From the NCBI RefSeq assembly GCF_025200925.1, contig NZ_CP104174.1:8012001-8076000 (forward strand): 64,000 nt of DNA, given 5' to 3'. Origin of the DNA: Bradyrhizobium sp. CB1015 (GTDB lineage: Bacteria; Pseudomonadota; Alphaproteobacteria; Rhizobiales; Xanthobacteraceae). A program made the translations under genes and the position numbers. Numbering within the stretch: the first letter of the stretch is position 1; every line of letters begins with the position of its first letter. The notes below the pieces were generated by a model. It was given only the letters and a program-made list of their open reading frames with translations. It searched no databases and was not told the DNA's origin. Below, in pieces: positions 1-8,190 of this stretch.

Positions 1-872
1 TTCATCTCGACCTTGGTCTCGGTCATCAACGCCGCGCCTTGCGCGATCTTGGACACGCGCTCGACCAGCTCGTTCATGCCGGGAAGATCGCGCGCGCGGA
101 TCGAATAGCGGACGCGCGCATGGGCCTGCACCACGTTGGGCGCGATGCCGCCGGTGTCGAGCAGCGCGTAGTGCACGCGCGCGTCGCTCGGCATGTGCTC
201 GCGCATGTAGTTGACGCCGACATTCATCAATTCCACCGCATCGAGCGCCGAACGGCCGAGATGCGGCGAGGCCGCCGCATGCGAGGTGCGGCCGGTGAAG
301 GTGAAATCGGCGCGCGTGTTCGCGAGCGACGGCGTCACTGCCACTTCCCAGAAACTGTGCGGATGCCAGGTGATGGCGATGTCGGCGTCTTCGAACGCGC
401 CGGAGCGCACCATGAAGGCCTTGGCCGCGCCGCCTTCCTCCGCCGGGCAGCCGTAATAGCGCACGCGGCCGGGCACATTGTTCTCCGCCAGCCAGTCCTT
501 CACCGCCGTCGCGGCGAGCAGCGCGGCGGAACCGAGCAGGTTGTGACCGCAGCCATGGCCATGGCCGCCGGTCTCGATCGGGCGATGCTCGGCGACACCC
601 GCCTCCTGGCTGAGGCCCGGCAGCGCATCGTACTCGCCCATGAAGGCGATGACCGGACCGCCCTCGCCCCACTCGCCGATCAGCGCAGTCGGGATGCCGG
701 CGACGTTCTCGGTGATGCGGAATCCCTGATGACGCAGCTCGGCGAGATGCTCGGCGGCAGACCGCGCCTCGGTGTAGCAGACCTCAGGCATGCCCCAGAC
801 CCTGTCGCTGAGGTCGATGAAACGTGCCTTGATCGTGTCGATGCCACGCCAGATGTCGCTGCGGTTGTCCAT
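1..872 (-). CDS. M20-family amidohydrolase (AbgB / hippurate-hydrolase type), 3' end cut by window edge
   Basis: Reading the minus strand from the ATG at 872 gives an uninterrupted frame beginning MDNRSDIWRG that runs off the window, so about 290 N-terminal residues are present and the C-terminus is missing. The His-rich motif GGHGHGCGHN lies near residues 100-110 and the metal/catalytic-base motif PAEEGG near residues 141-146, both diagnostic of the M20D peptidase fold with two metal ions. A lid/dimerisation domain follows (FTGRTSHAAASPHLGRSALD). Family members hydrolyse amide bonds of N-acyl amino acids or p-aminobenzoyl-glutamate in the cytoplasm; the long N-terminal form with the VWGMPE motif resembles AbgB. 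The substrate cannot be set from sequence. Confidence 0.85.
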   Translation of the reverse strand, partial: MDNRSDIWRGIDTIKARFIDLSDRVWGMPEVCYTEARSAAEHLAELRHQGFRITENVAGIPTALIGEWGEGGPVIAFMGEYDALPGLSQEAGVAEHRPIETGGHGHGCGHNLLGSAALLAATAVKDWLAENNVPGRVRYYGCPAEEGGAAKAFMVRSGAFEDADIAITWHPHSFWEVAVTPSLANTRADFTFTGRTSHAAASPHLGRSALDAVELMNVGVNYMREHMPSDARVHYALLDTGGIAPNVVQAHARVRYSIRARDLPGMNELVERVSKIAQGAALMTETKVEM

Positions 873-1151
873 GCTTGTCGTCCGTGATCCCTTGGTCAAA
901 CGAAGCGGCAATGGTTAGCAGCTTCATGTTGGCCCGCCTAGAACCGGCGCGGACATCAGCCATGCGGCGCGGCCGGATCACATGACGTTTCGTGCACGAG
1001 GTGTTTCCAAGCCTTTCGAAGATTTCACGCACCGTTCTCCCGAATAGTTGGGAACGAGGCTTTCAAGACGGCCTACTCCGGCCTAAATTAGGCGTGCTTC
1101 GCGCGTCGCTCCGCCAGCCTTGCCGGAGCGATGCTCAGCCAGGAGAACTCC

Positions 1152-2123
1152 ATGAGCACTCTGACCGAATGGAGAGTGCCGCCGGCGAACCAGCCGCGGG
1201 CGAGCGACTACGGTTTCGATCTCGACCGCGCGCTCGGCTCCGTCGTCGGCCTGCACGCCATCATCCCGCCGGACGCCTTCAGTGCCGAGACGCTGGGCAC
1301 CGAACGCGCCGGCAACGGCGTCGTGATCGACGACGGCCTGGTGCTCACGATAGGTTATCTCATCACCGAGGCAGAATCGGTCTGGCTGCACCGCGCCGAT
1401 GGACGCGTGGTGGAGGGCCATGCGCTCGGCTTCGATTCCGAGACCGGGTTCGGGCTGGTGCAGGCGCTCGGCCAGCTCGACATTGCGCCGCTGCCGCTCG
1501 GCTCATCGGCGGCGACGCGGATCGGCGACCGCGTCGTGGTCGGCGGCGCCGGCGGGCGCACGCGCTCGGTCGCGAGCCAGGTCGTGGCAAAGCAGGAATT
1601 CGCCGGTTACTGGGAATATCTGCTGGATGAGGCCATCTTCACCGCTCCCGCACATCCGAACTGGGGCGGCACGGCACTGCTCAACGAACGCGGCGAGCTG
1701 ATCGGCATCGGCTCGCTCCAGCTCGAGCGCGAACGTGACGGCAAGGCCGAGCACGTCAACATGATCGTGCCGATCGACCTCCTGAAGCCGATCCTGGACG
1801 ATCTGCGCAAGTTCGGCCGCGTCAACAAGCCGGCACGGCCCTGGCTCGGGCTCTTCTCGACGGAGATCGACAACCGCGTGGTGGTGATCGGGATCTCCGC
1901 CAACGGCCCGGCCGCCCGCGCCGAGCTCAAGACCGGCGACGTCATCCTCGCCGTCAACGGCGACAAGGTGACGAGCCAGACCGCCTTCTACAAGAAAATG
2001 TGGGCGCTCGGCGCCGCCGGCGTCGACGTGCCGCTCACCGTTCATCATGAAGGCGTCACCTTCGACGTCACGGTGACGTCGACCGATCGCTTCAAGCTCC
2101 TGAAGGCGCCGAAGCTGCACTGA
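1152..2123 (+). CDS. HtrA/DegP-fold protein with PDZ domain, catalytic triad lost
   Basis: This 323-residue protein has the trypsin-like S1C fold followed by a PDZ domain (about residues 228-312, with NGPAARAELKTGDVILAVNG). No signal peptide is visible, so it is probably cytoplasmic. The three catalytic positions are replaced: the His of the TxxH region is Tyr69 (LTIGYLITEAE), the Asp of the ETDLA motif is Gly99 (SETGFGLVQ), and the Ser of GNSGG aligns with Gly172 (PNWGGTALLN). I infer a non-proteolytic binding or scaffold role. The start at 1152 is chosen because AGGAGA sits six bases upstream; an in-frame ATG at 1131 lacks a ribosome site. The esterase gene follows 25 bases later and may be co-transcribed. 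Confidence 0.85.
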   Translation: MSTLTEWRVPPANQPRASDYGFDLDRALGSVVGLHAIIPPDAFSAETLGTERAGNGVVIDDGLVLTIGYLITEAESVWLHRADGRVVEGHALGFDSETGFGLVQALGQLDIAPLPLGSSAATRIGDRVVVGGAGGRTRSVASQVVAKQEFAGYWEYLLDEAIFTAPAHPNWGGTALLNERGELIGIGSLQLERERDGKAEHVNMIVPIDLLKPILDDLRKFGRVNKPARPWLGLFSTEIDNRVVVIGISANGPAARAELKTGDVILAVNGDKVTSQTAFYKKMWALGAAGVDVPLTVHHEGVTFDVTVTSTDRFKLLKAPKLH

Positions 2124-2148
2124 TCCAAGGGCTTTGAGGAAGCGGGCG

Positions 2149-3219
2149 ATGACCGAGGCCGTGGTGGACGACATCGTGGCCGTGCTGCCGCCGCTGCTCA
2201 ACGCGCTGGAAGCGCTCGGCTTCTTCCAGCGGCATCTGCATCCGCCGGCCTTCGCCACGGTGATGGATGCGATCGGTACGCCGGACCAGGCGCTGCAGAC
2301 GGCGCACGCGGCAATCGGGGATTGGCCGGAACAGTTCGCTGGCCTGCGCGAGCGGCTCGATCGCGCCTGCGGCGAGACGCTCGCTGCCTTTGCCGGCATT
2401 CGCGAGGTCGAGCGAGGCCATGGCGATCTCGTCGCGGTGTTCCGCGCCCTGCGCCATGTCCCTCGCGCGCAGGAGGCGCTTTATCCGCTGGCGTCGCAGT
2501 TTCCGCCCGTGAGCGGCTTCTTCCTCAACGCCGCCAATCGCGACAATGCGGATTTGTTGTCGCGGCTCGAAGCCGGCGCGAGCGAAGATACCGGCATCTT
2601 CCACGACCACAACGAGCCTGGCAGCCGCGGTGGCTTCTCGGTCTATGTCCCCGAATATTACACGCCCGGGCGAGACATGCCGCTGGTGATGGCGCTGCAT
2701 GGCGGCAGCGGCAACGGACGCGGCTTTCTGTGGAGCTGGCTCCGCGACGCCCGCAGTCGTGGCGCGATCCTGGTGGCGCCGACCGCGACCGGACCAACCT
2801 GGGCGCTGATGGGCGAGGACACCGACACGCCGAACCTCATGCGCATCCTCGAGGACGTGCGCAGCCGCTGGAGCATCGACCCCTCGCGCATGCTGCTGAC
2901 AGGCATGAGCGACGGCGGCACCTTCTGCTACGTCACCGGCCTCGACGGCGCCTCACCGTTCACGCATCTCGCGCCTGTTGCAGCGACCTTCCATCCGCTG
3001 ATGGCGGAAATGGCCGACGCAACGCGCCTGCAGGGCCTGCCTATCTTCATCACTCACGGCAAGCTCGACTGGATGTTTCCGGTGCAGACCGCGCGACAGA
3101 CGCAGGCGGCGCTCTCCGCGGGCGGTGCCCAAGTCACCTATCGCGAGGTCGACGACCTCAGCCACACCTATCCGCGCGAGATCAATGCGGAGCTGATGCA
3201 GTGGCTGAACGGAGAATGA
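2149..3219 (+). CDS. Alpha/beta-hydrolase, phospholipase/carboxylesterase type
   Basis: This 356-residue protein has a helical N-terminal region (1-150) without a clear family, then an esterase domain. The oxyanion motif LHGGSGNG is at 183-190, the nucleophile elbow GMSDGG puts Ser at 254, HGKLDWMF gives the acid Asp307, and LSHTYP gives His339, so the triad is complete. The closest recognisable group is the phospholipase/carboxylesterase (YpfH-like) family, hydrolysing short-chain esters. No signal peptide is seen. The ATG at 2149 is preceded by GAGGA at a good distance; an in-frame TTG at 2134 is less likely. It sits directly behind the HtrA-like pseudo-protease gene. Confidence 0.85.
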   Translation: MTEAVVDDIVAVLPPLLNALEALGFFQRHLHPPAFATVMDAIGTPDQALQTAHAAIGDWPEQFAGLRERLDRACGETLAAFAGIREVERGHGDLVAVFRALRHVPRAQEALYPLASQFPPVSGFFLNAANRDNADLLSRLEAGASEDTGIFHDHNEPGSRGGFSVYVPEYYTPGRDMPLVMALHGGSGNGRGFLWSWLRDARSRGAILVAPTATGPTWALMGEDTDTPNLMRILEDVRSRWSIDPSRMLLTGMSDGGTFCYVTGLDGASPFTHLAPVAATFHPLMAEMADATRLQGLPIFITHGKLDWMFPVQTARQTQAALSAGGAQVTYREVDDLSHTYPREINAELMQWLNGE

Positions 3220-3300
3220 ACAACCTCTCCTTAGATGCGCCGCATGGTCGCGGAACCATCACTCCGGGCCGACGTTATTGCCCGTCACCGGAGGTTCGCC

Positions 3301-3507
3301 ATGCAGACTTTTTTCGGAATGATCCTGGGCGCGTTGCTGCTTGCGGGCGGCGTTTACGTCTATGATTCCATGCAGACGTCGTCGGTCGCCAATGGCGAGG
3401 TCGCGATCACCAAGCGCACCATCGTGAACTGGGACGTCGCCAAGGCCGATTGGGATGCGCTGCGCGATCGCGCGCACAAGGACTGGGTCCGGATCTCGTC
3501 GAAGTAG
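3301..3507 (+). CDS. Small single-span membrane protein, unknown function
   Basis: This is a 68-residue protein with one hydrophobic segment at residues 4-22 and a charged, Trp-containing C-terminal part (WDVAKADWDALRDRAHKDW). GGAGG lies about 8 bases before the ATG at 3301, which favours this start over an upstream in-frame ATG at 3235. It is followed 23 bases later by a strong terminator, so it ends the rightward transcription unit. I do not recognise a named family; the topology suggests an inner-membrane protein with a soluble tail. Confidence 0.7.
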   Translation: MQTFFGMILGALLLAGGVYVYDSMQTSSVANGEVAITKRTIVNWDVAKADWDALRDRAHKDWVRISSK

Positions 3508-3530
3508 TTTCGTCCGATCGACATGAACAA

Positions 3531-3566
3531 GGCGCCGTCGCAAGATCCGCGACGGCGCCCTTTTTA
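3531..3566 (+). terminator. Rho-independent terminator
   Basis: An 11-bp perfect GC-rich stem (GGCGCCGTCGC with its complement GCGACGGCGCC at 3549-3559), a 7-base loop and a run of five T residues at 3561-3565. It closes the rightward unit before the convergent dsbA-like gene. Confidence 0.9.
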
Positions 3567-3589
3567 TTGCGCCCTGAAATACCGCCGGC

Positions 3590-4249
3590 TCAGTTCATCT
3601 TGGCCTTGCGGGCGTCGGCGATGACCTGCTCGAACTCGGCCATGCTGAGCGCGCCGGGCACGCGATACTTGCCGACGATGAAGGATGGGGTGCCATGGAA
3701 TCCGAAAGCTTCAGCCTGCTCGTTGTTGCGCTTGAGGATGGCGTCGATGTCCTTGGCGTGCCCGGTGAGATCGCGCTTCAACCGGTCCATGTCGACCCCG
3801 GCGGCCGCGAGCAGCTCGTTGATGCGCGACTCGGTCAGGCGCGAGCTGACGCCGATCATGGCGTCATGGGCCTGGTGGTACTTGTTCTGGAATTTGGCCG
3901 CCAGCGCGCTCCGCGCGGCGGCGACCGAAACCGGCCCGAGGATCGGCCAGTCCTTCATCACCAGCCGCACCTTGCCGTCGTCCTGGACGACCTGGCGCAG
4001 TTCGGGCTCGAGCTTGCGGCAATAGGGACAATTGTAATCGGACCATTCGACGATGGTGATGTTGCCGTCGGGATTGCCTGCGACGGGCGTGTCGGGATCG
4101 CGCAGCACCTTGGCTTCGGTCAGCACCTCGTCATCCCCGGCCGCCGCGCGGGCCGGGACGATGCCACCTACCGCGAGAGCACCCGCTCCGATCAGCATCA
4201 AGGCTGCGCGCCGCGTCGGCGCAAGGCCACTCTTCCCAAATCCCGTCAT
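3590..4249 (-). CDS. DsbA-family thiol:disulfide oxidoreductase with Tat-type leader
   Basis: This 219-residue protein (counted from the chosen start) has a leader with a twin-arginine stretch (TRRAALMLIGAGALAVGG, residues 12-29) and an Ala-rich cleavage region, so export to the periplasm is likely. The thioredoxin-fold active site is CPYC at 74-77 in the context DYNCPYCRKLEPEL, with the cis-proline loop GTPSF near the C-terminus. It belongs to the Com1/DSBA-like group that introduces or shuffles disulfides in exported proteins. The frame stays open upstream to an ATG at 4342, but the ATG at 4249 puts the leader at the N-terminus. A dsbB-like partner lies 4 kb downstream (8191-8730). Confidence 0.85.
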   Translation of the reverse strand: MTGFGKSGLAPTRRAALMLIGAGALAVGGIVPARAAAGDDEVLTEAKVLRDPDTPVAGNPDGNITIVEWSDYNCPYCRKLEPELRQVVQDDGKVRLVMKDWPILGPVSVAAARSALAAKFQNKYHQAHDAMIGVSSRLTESRINELLAAAGVDMDRLKRDLTGHAKDIDAILKRNNEQAEAFGFHGTPSFIVGKYRVPGALSMAEFEQVIADARKAKMN

Positions 4250-4362
4250 ATCTCGTCCCGTTTCGGTCCCATCTTGCGGAGATACGCCCGCGGACCAGCC
4301 ATTGTTACGGGTCATATAGAATGCCGCGGACGTGATTGCCACGCGAAACGCACCCGGCTCAG

Positions 4363-4812
4363 CTAGGCCGCCGGGTGAGGCAGCATCGCCATCAACGTCC
4401 CGCTCATCGCGGCGATCAGCGTGGTCTTGCCATCATGCTCGGCGTAGGCCTTTGCCTCGCAGAAGGTCAGCGTGCGGCCGGGCTTGACCACTTCGGCCTT
4501 GAAGACGAAGCGCTCGCCGCGGGCGGGCGCGAGCAGCGTGGTCTTGAATTCGACGGTGAGGATACCGGCCTCCGGGGGCATCAAGCTGAAGGCCGCAACG
4601 CCGCAGGCGTTGTCGAGCCCGGCCGCGATGATGCCGGCATGGATGAAACCGTTCTGCTGCGTGAGGGCCGGCGCATGCAGCATCGCCAGTTCGACCTCGC
4701 CCGGCGCGAGACGGACGATCACGATGCCGAGCGTGCGCATTGCCGGCTGGCTATCGAACATGGCGATGGAAGCCGCGCGATAGCCCGGGTTTTTCGGCTC
4801 AAACGCAGCCAT
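4363..4812 (-). CDS. PaaI-type hotdog thioesterase
   Basis: This 149-residue protein has the single-hotdog PaaI/YdiI signature: QQNGFIHAGIIAAGLDNACG with the general acid/base region around HAG, then MPPEAGILTVEFKTTLLAPARG. Such enzymes hydrolyse acyl- or aryl-CoA thioesters in the cytoplasm. The stop of the upstream thioesterase gene is 3 bases before this start, so the two form a translationally close pair, probably under the divergent TetR regulator. The specific acyl group is not predictable. Confidence 0.85.
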   Translation of the reverse strand: MAAFEPKNPGYRAASIAMFDSQPAMRTLGIVIVRLAPGEVELAMLHAPALTQQNGFIHAGIIAAGLDNACGVAAFSLMPPEAGILTVEFKTTLLAPARGERFVFKAEVVKPGRTLTFCEAKAYAEHDGKTTLIAAMSGTLMAMLPHPAA

Positions 4813-4815
4813 GGC

Positions 4816-5244
4816 TCAGGCCTCGGCTGGTTCGGCAAGATGCCTCGAGGCCGCTTCGCGGATGGCATCGGCGAACGGTGCGGACTTCCGCAATTGGCGA
4901 TCCATGTGCACGCCGGTGATCTCGCACGTCGCGGCGAGCTCGCCGGTCTCGGCATTCGTCATGTCGTGCCGGAAGCGGATCGACTTGTCCCTGATTTCGA
5001 GCAGATGGCTGCGGATCTCGACGATATCGCCGGCCAGCAGCTCGCGCTTGTAGGCGATGCTCTGCTGGACGGCGGCCATGCCGCGGCCGGAAGAGCGCAA
5101 ATAGCTCGGCGTCAGGCCGAGGCGAGCGAACAGATTCCAGTTGGCCTCGTCGAATTTGCCGACATACCACATGATGTTCATGTGCCCGACATGGTCGCAT
5201 TGCCACGGATAGACGGTGCCGCGATAGGTCGCCTCCTGCTCCAT
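4816..5244 (-). CDS. YbgC/FadM-like acyl-CoA thioesterase (4HBT fold)
   Basis: This 142-residue protein has the 4-hydroxybenzoyl-CoA thioesterase fold. The catalytic Asp and neighbours are in WQCDHVGHMNIMWYVG (residues 14-29), close to the D-x-x-G-H-M/V-N signature. A second motif, LLAGDIVEIRSHLLEI, forms the hotdog helix/strand junction. It is the first gene of a two-thioesterase unit and faces a TetR gene across a 107-base region with two matching operators, so repression by TetR and induction by an acyl-CoA-like ligand is a reasonable inference. Confidence 0.85.
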   Translation of the reverse strand: MEQEATYRGTVYPWQCDHVGHMNIMWYVGKFDEANWNLFARLGLTPSYLRSSGRGMAAVQQSIAYKRELLAGDIVEIRSHLLEIRDKSIRFRHDMTNAETGELAATCEITGVHMDRQLRKSAPFADAIREAASRHLAEPAEA

Positions 5245-5276
5245 CGCACTCCCTCCGGCTTTTTCGTCTTTGAGCC

Positions 5277-5296
5277 TTGATACGGTAGCGTATCAA
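5277..5296. promoter_or_regulatory. TetR operator, site 1
   Basis: Perfect inverted repeat TTGATACG-GTAG-CGTATCAA in the divergent thioesterase/tetR intergenic region. A second, closely matching site is centred 35 bp away (5312-5331). Confidence 0.8.
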
Positions 5297-5311
5297 ACCC
5301 GTGCCGCGTTA

Positions 5312-5331
5312 GCAATACGGCACCGTATCAA
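5312..5331. promoter_or_regulatory. TetR operator, site 2
   Basis: GCAATACG-GCAC-CGTATCAA contains the 14-bp palindrome ATACGGCACCGTAT at 5315-5328 and matches site 1 in the right half and in the ATACG core. It lies 20 bases before the tetR ATG, so binding would block tetR transcription or initiation (autoregulation). Confidence 0.75.
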
Positions 5332-5351
5332 GACCGGGTGAGGCTTCCTTC

Positions 5352-5900
5352 ATGAGTGACGGCAAGGGCGATGTCTGGGTCGAGGCTGGATTTGCCGAGC
5401 TCGCCCGCGCCGGGGTGGAGGGCGTGCGGGTCGAGGTGCTCGCCAAGAATCTCGGCGTCACCAAGGGCGGCTTCTACCGCCGCTTCGCCGACCGCGCCGC
5501 GCTGCTCGAGGCCATGCTGGAAGCCTGGCGCAAGGGCCGCATCGCCGCGATCGCGCAGCAGACAAGTCTCGACGGGCAAACGCCCCGCGAGCGGCTCGGG
5601 GCGGTGATCCAGCTCTATTCCGAGCGGCTCAATCCCGAAGGCATGGCGATCGAGCTTGCGATCCGGCAATGGGCCCGCTCGGACCAGAACGCCGCGGCGG
5701 CGGTGGCGAACGTCGACGCGGAGCGGCTCAAGCACGTCGGCGACCTCTATCGCGCGACCGGCCTTGCGACCGAGGAGGCCGACGCGCAGGCCTTCCTGTT
5801 CTACTGCTTCATCTTCGGCCAGAGCCTGTTGTTCGTCGAGAGCGGTCCGCGCAAGCGGTCGCAGCTCGTGGCGAAATCCGCCGAGAAGCTGCTCGACTGA
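5352..5900 (+). CDS. TetR-family transcriptional regulator
   Basis: This 182-residue protein has an N-terminal helix-turn-helix at about residues 20-48 (VRVEVLAKNLGVTKGGFYRRFADRAALLEAMLEAW), the classic TetR recognition helix, and an all-helical ligand-binding domain. It is transcribed divergently from two thioesterase genes, with two similar inverted repeats between. I infer that it represses both itself and the thioesterases and responds to an acyl-CoA or fatty/aromatic acid. The ligand is not known. Confidence 0.88.
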   Translation: MSDGKGDVWVEAGFAELARAGVEGVRVEVLAKNLGVTKGGFYRRFADRAALLEAMLEAWRKGRIAAIAQQTSLDGQTPRERLGAVIQLYSERLNPEGMAIELAIRQWARSDQNAAAAVANVDAERLKHVGDLYRATGLATEEADAQAFLFYCFIFGQSLLFVESGPRKRSQLVAKSAEKLLD

Positions 5901-5983
5901 GCCTGATCCGGACCCAGAGGGCCGCGCAAGCGCAAAGTGTGCAGCGGTTTTCCGAAAAGATCGTGCGCGAATATTCAGGCGAA

Positions 5984-6008
5984 AAGGCCGGAGCGTTGCT
6001 CCGGCCTT
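5984..6008. terminator. Hairpin terminator between convergent genes
   Basis: An 11-bp stem AAGGCCGGAGC / GCTCCGGCCTT with a GTT loop, flanked by A-rich sequence on the left and CTT on the right, placed between tetR and the convergent secreted-protein gene. It could act in both directions. Confidence 0.7.
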
Positions 6009-6024
6009 CGTAGCTATTCGAAGC

Positions 6025-6507
6025 TCAGGCGGCACCCTTCAGCTTCTTGGTGCATTCGCTGTAATAGCCGCCGCCCTTCTGGATCCACTTCAAGCCGCCG
6101 TTGCCGTTGGTGGCCTTGTTGGCATTGTACTGGTCGACGCAGGTGTGCAGGCGCGCCTTGCCGGGAGTCTCCTTGGCATATTTCGGATCGACCGCGTTCG
6201 GGTAGATCGCGGGTCCGGCCGGCAGGGTCGGCGCGGCGGCGGGTGCCTCTTCCTTCTTGGCCTGCTTCGGCTCCGCGGGAGCGGCGGGCGCTGCCGCGGT
6301 CGGCGCAGCGGCGGGCGTCGCATCGGCACCGCACTGGGCCTTGCGGAAGTCATTCCACTTCATGGTGCCGAGCGAGCCGTCCTTCTTTGCGGCCTGGTAC
6401 TTCGCGCTGCACTCCTGCGCAGTCAGTGCCTGCGCCGGCGCGCTCGCCAGCAATGCCGCGACACCCGACGCTGCGATCGCACACAACAATTTCGTCTGAA
6501 TGGTCAT
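6025..6507 (-). CDS. Secreted Cys-motif protein with Ala/Pro linker, unknown function
   Basis: This 160-residue protein has a Sec signal peptide (residues 1-27, ending SAPAQA-LT). Two short homologous Cys modules flank a low-complexity Ala/Pro/Lys linker. Module one runs from ECSAKYQAAKKDGSLG to W..F..AQC; module two from TCVDQYNANKATNGNGG to W....GGYYSEC. Both follow the pattern Cys-x3-Tyr-x-A-x-K, ending in an aromatic cluster and a Cys, so each module may form one disulfide. The family is common in rhizobia as a hypothetical protein. It is likely periplasmic; the function is unknown. Confidence 0.75.
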   Translation of the reverse strand: MTIQTKLLCAIAASGVAALLASAPAQALTAQECSAKYQAAKKDGSLGTMKWNDFRKAQCGADATPAAAPTAAAPAAPAEPKQAKKEEAPAAAPTLPAGPAIYPNAVDPKYAKETPGKARLHTCVDQYNANKATNGNGGLKWIQKGGGYYSECTKKLKGAA

Positions 6508-6707
6508 CCTTGGGTCTCCTGCTTGGACTTCCCTGACGGAAGTGAATTGAGGATTGCTATCCTAGCGTGCCGACCGCTTGCGACAAGGATGCGATGCCTT
6601 GCGCCGGCAAAATATAGTGATCCCGCCCCTCGACTCATTCATGTCGCGTTCAGCAACACGAGCCGACGTTTCTGCCCTTCGCAATTCTCGCAAGCAGAGT
6701 GCACCAC

Positions 6708-7001
6708 ATGACCTTCACGTCCCGCCTCGCCGCCGTCGCTCTCGCCTCCCTGCTCGTCACCGGCACCGCTTTCGCGCAGACCACCGCGCCGGCCACCAAG
6801 ACCGATACGAAGACCGATGCCGCTGTCACCGCCGACAAGAAGGCACCGAAGGAGCGCTCGGCCGAGTCGCTCGAATGCTCCAAGCAGGCGGACGCCAAGG
6901 GATTGAAGGGCAAGGAGCGCAAGAAATTTCGCCGTGAGTGCATGAAGGAAGCGAAGGCTGGCACCGCCGCCCCCGCAGCTCCTGCTGCCGACAAAAAATA
7001 A
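6708..7001 (+). CDS. PsiF-repeat secreted protein
   Basis: This protein of about 97 residues has a signal peptide (cleavage after AFAQ) and one PsiF repeat: ECSKQADAKGLKGKERKKF followed by RRECMKEAK. PsiF was named for a phosphate-starvation-inducible gene of E. coli; its biochemical role is not established. The start is set at the ATG at 6708; a GTG at 6699 is also in frame. The protein is very rich in Lys, Thr and Ala. It diverges from the preceding Cys-module gene. Confidence 0.8.
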   Translation: MTFTSRLAAVALASLLVTGTAFAQTTAPATKTDTKTDAAVTADKKAPKERSAESLECSKQADAKGLKGKERKKFRRECMKEAKAGTAAPAAPAADKK

Positions 7002-7101
7002 GCCCGTCGCGATCCACGGCGAGCATCCGAGAAAGGCGTCGCGCATTGCGGCATGACGTGCCTGCAATTGTGCGCCTCACGCTGATTTGCGATAAGGTGG
7101 C

Positions 7102-8187
7102 GTGAAGCAAATCACCGCCTCCCTGTCGTTCGAATGGCCGAGCCGTGCCAAGATCCTGAGCACGCTGGAGACGCTCGTCATCGGGACCGCCGGCGGCCTC
7201 GTGTTTCTGCTCGCCGGCCTTCCCGGCGGGCTGATCTCGGGCTCGATGATCGCGGTCGGGATCGCCGCGATCGCCGGCCGCCAGCTGACCCTGCCGCCGA
7301 TCCTGACCCAGACCGTGCTGGTGCTGCTCGGCATCTCGCTGGGCTCGGTCGTCTCGCGCCATTTGCTTCAGCAGGTCAGCGCCTATCCTCTCACCATCGG
7401 CCTGCTTGCGCTCGCCACGTTCTGCTCCACGTTCGGCTCGAGCTATTACCTCCAGCGCATTCATGGCTGGGACCGCACCTCGGCTTTCCTGGCCGGCAGC
7501 CCCGGCGCGCTGTCGCAGATCACCATCCTGGCGGTCGAGCGGGGCGCCGACCTGCCGGGCATTGCGGTGGTGCAGACCATGCGCGTCATCATCCTGACCG
7601 CCGCGCTGCCGATGGTGCTGGCGATTGCAGGCGTCGCACCCTCCGCCGCGCCGTCGCTGACGACGGCGATCGCCTCGCCGCTCGATCTCCTGGAGCTTGC
7701 CGCGGCCTCGCTGGCGGCAGCGCTCGTGTTGCGGCTGATCAAATTTCCCGCGAGCTGGATGTTCGGAGCGATGATCGCCTCCAGCGTGCTGCATGGTGCC
7801 GGATGGGTCGAGGGTGGCCTGCCGGACTGGGTGCGCGGCGTGGCGCTGATCGGGATCGGCGCGCTGATCGGCAGCCGTTTCGCGCGGATGCGGATCAAGA
7901 CCCTCGCCGGCCACCTCGGCGCGGCCCTGGGCTCGTTTGCCGTGGCCATCGCCGTCTCCGCCATCTTCGTCGGCATCGTGGCGCTGACCACCCAGGTGAA
8001 ATTCTCCGACGTCGTCGTCGCCTTCGCGCCCGGCGCGATGGACGCGATGCTGGCATTGGCCTTGACGCTGCACATCGACCCGATCTTCGTCGGCGCCCAT
8101 CACCTGTCGCGTTTCGTGTTCGTGACGATCGCAACGCCGGGCATCGTGCATCTGTTCGGACGCACGCAGGACGACGTGGACGATTGA
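7102..8187 (+). CDS. AbrB-family integral membrane protein ('ammonia monooxygenase'-annotated family)
   Basis: This 361-residue protein has about ten hydrophobic segments and an internal duplication: GGLISGSMIAVGIAAIAG in the first half corresponds to FPASWMFGAMIASSVLHGAG in the second. That is the signature of the AbrB duplication family, often called ammonia monooxygenase although no such activity is shown. The start is a GTG with AAGGTGG just upstream. It probably transports a small solute across the inner membrane. It is convergent with the dsbB-like gene, with only 3 bases between the two stops. Confidence 0.8.
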   Translation: MKQITASLSFEWPSRAKILSTLETLVIGTAGGLVFLLAGLPGGLISGSMIAVGIAAIAGRQLTLPPILTQTVLVLLGISLGSVVSRHLLQQVSAYPLTIGLLALATFCSTFGSSYYLQRIHGWDRTSAFLAGSPGALSQITILAVERGADLPGIAVVQTMRVIILTAALPMVLAIAGVAPSAAPSLTTAIASPLDLLELAAASLAAALVLRLIKFPASWMFGAMIASSVLHGAGWVEGGLPDWVRGVALIGIGALIGSRFARMRIKTLAGHLGAALGSFAVAIAVSAIFVGIVALTTQVKFSDVVVAFAPGAMDAMLALALTLHIDPIFVGAHHLSRFVFVTIATPGIVHLFGRTQDDVDD

Positions 8188-8190
8188 GCT

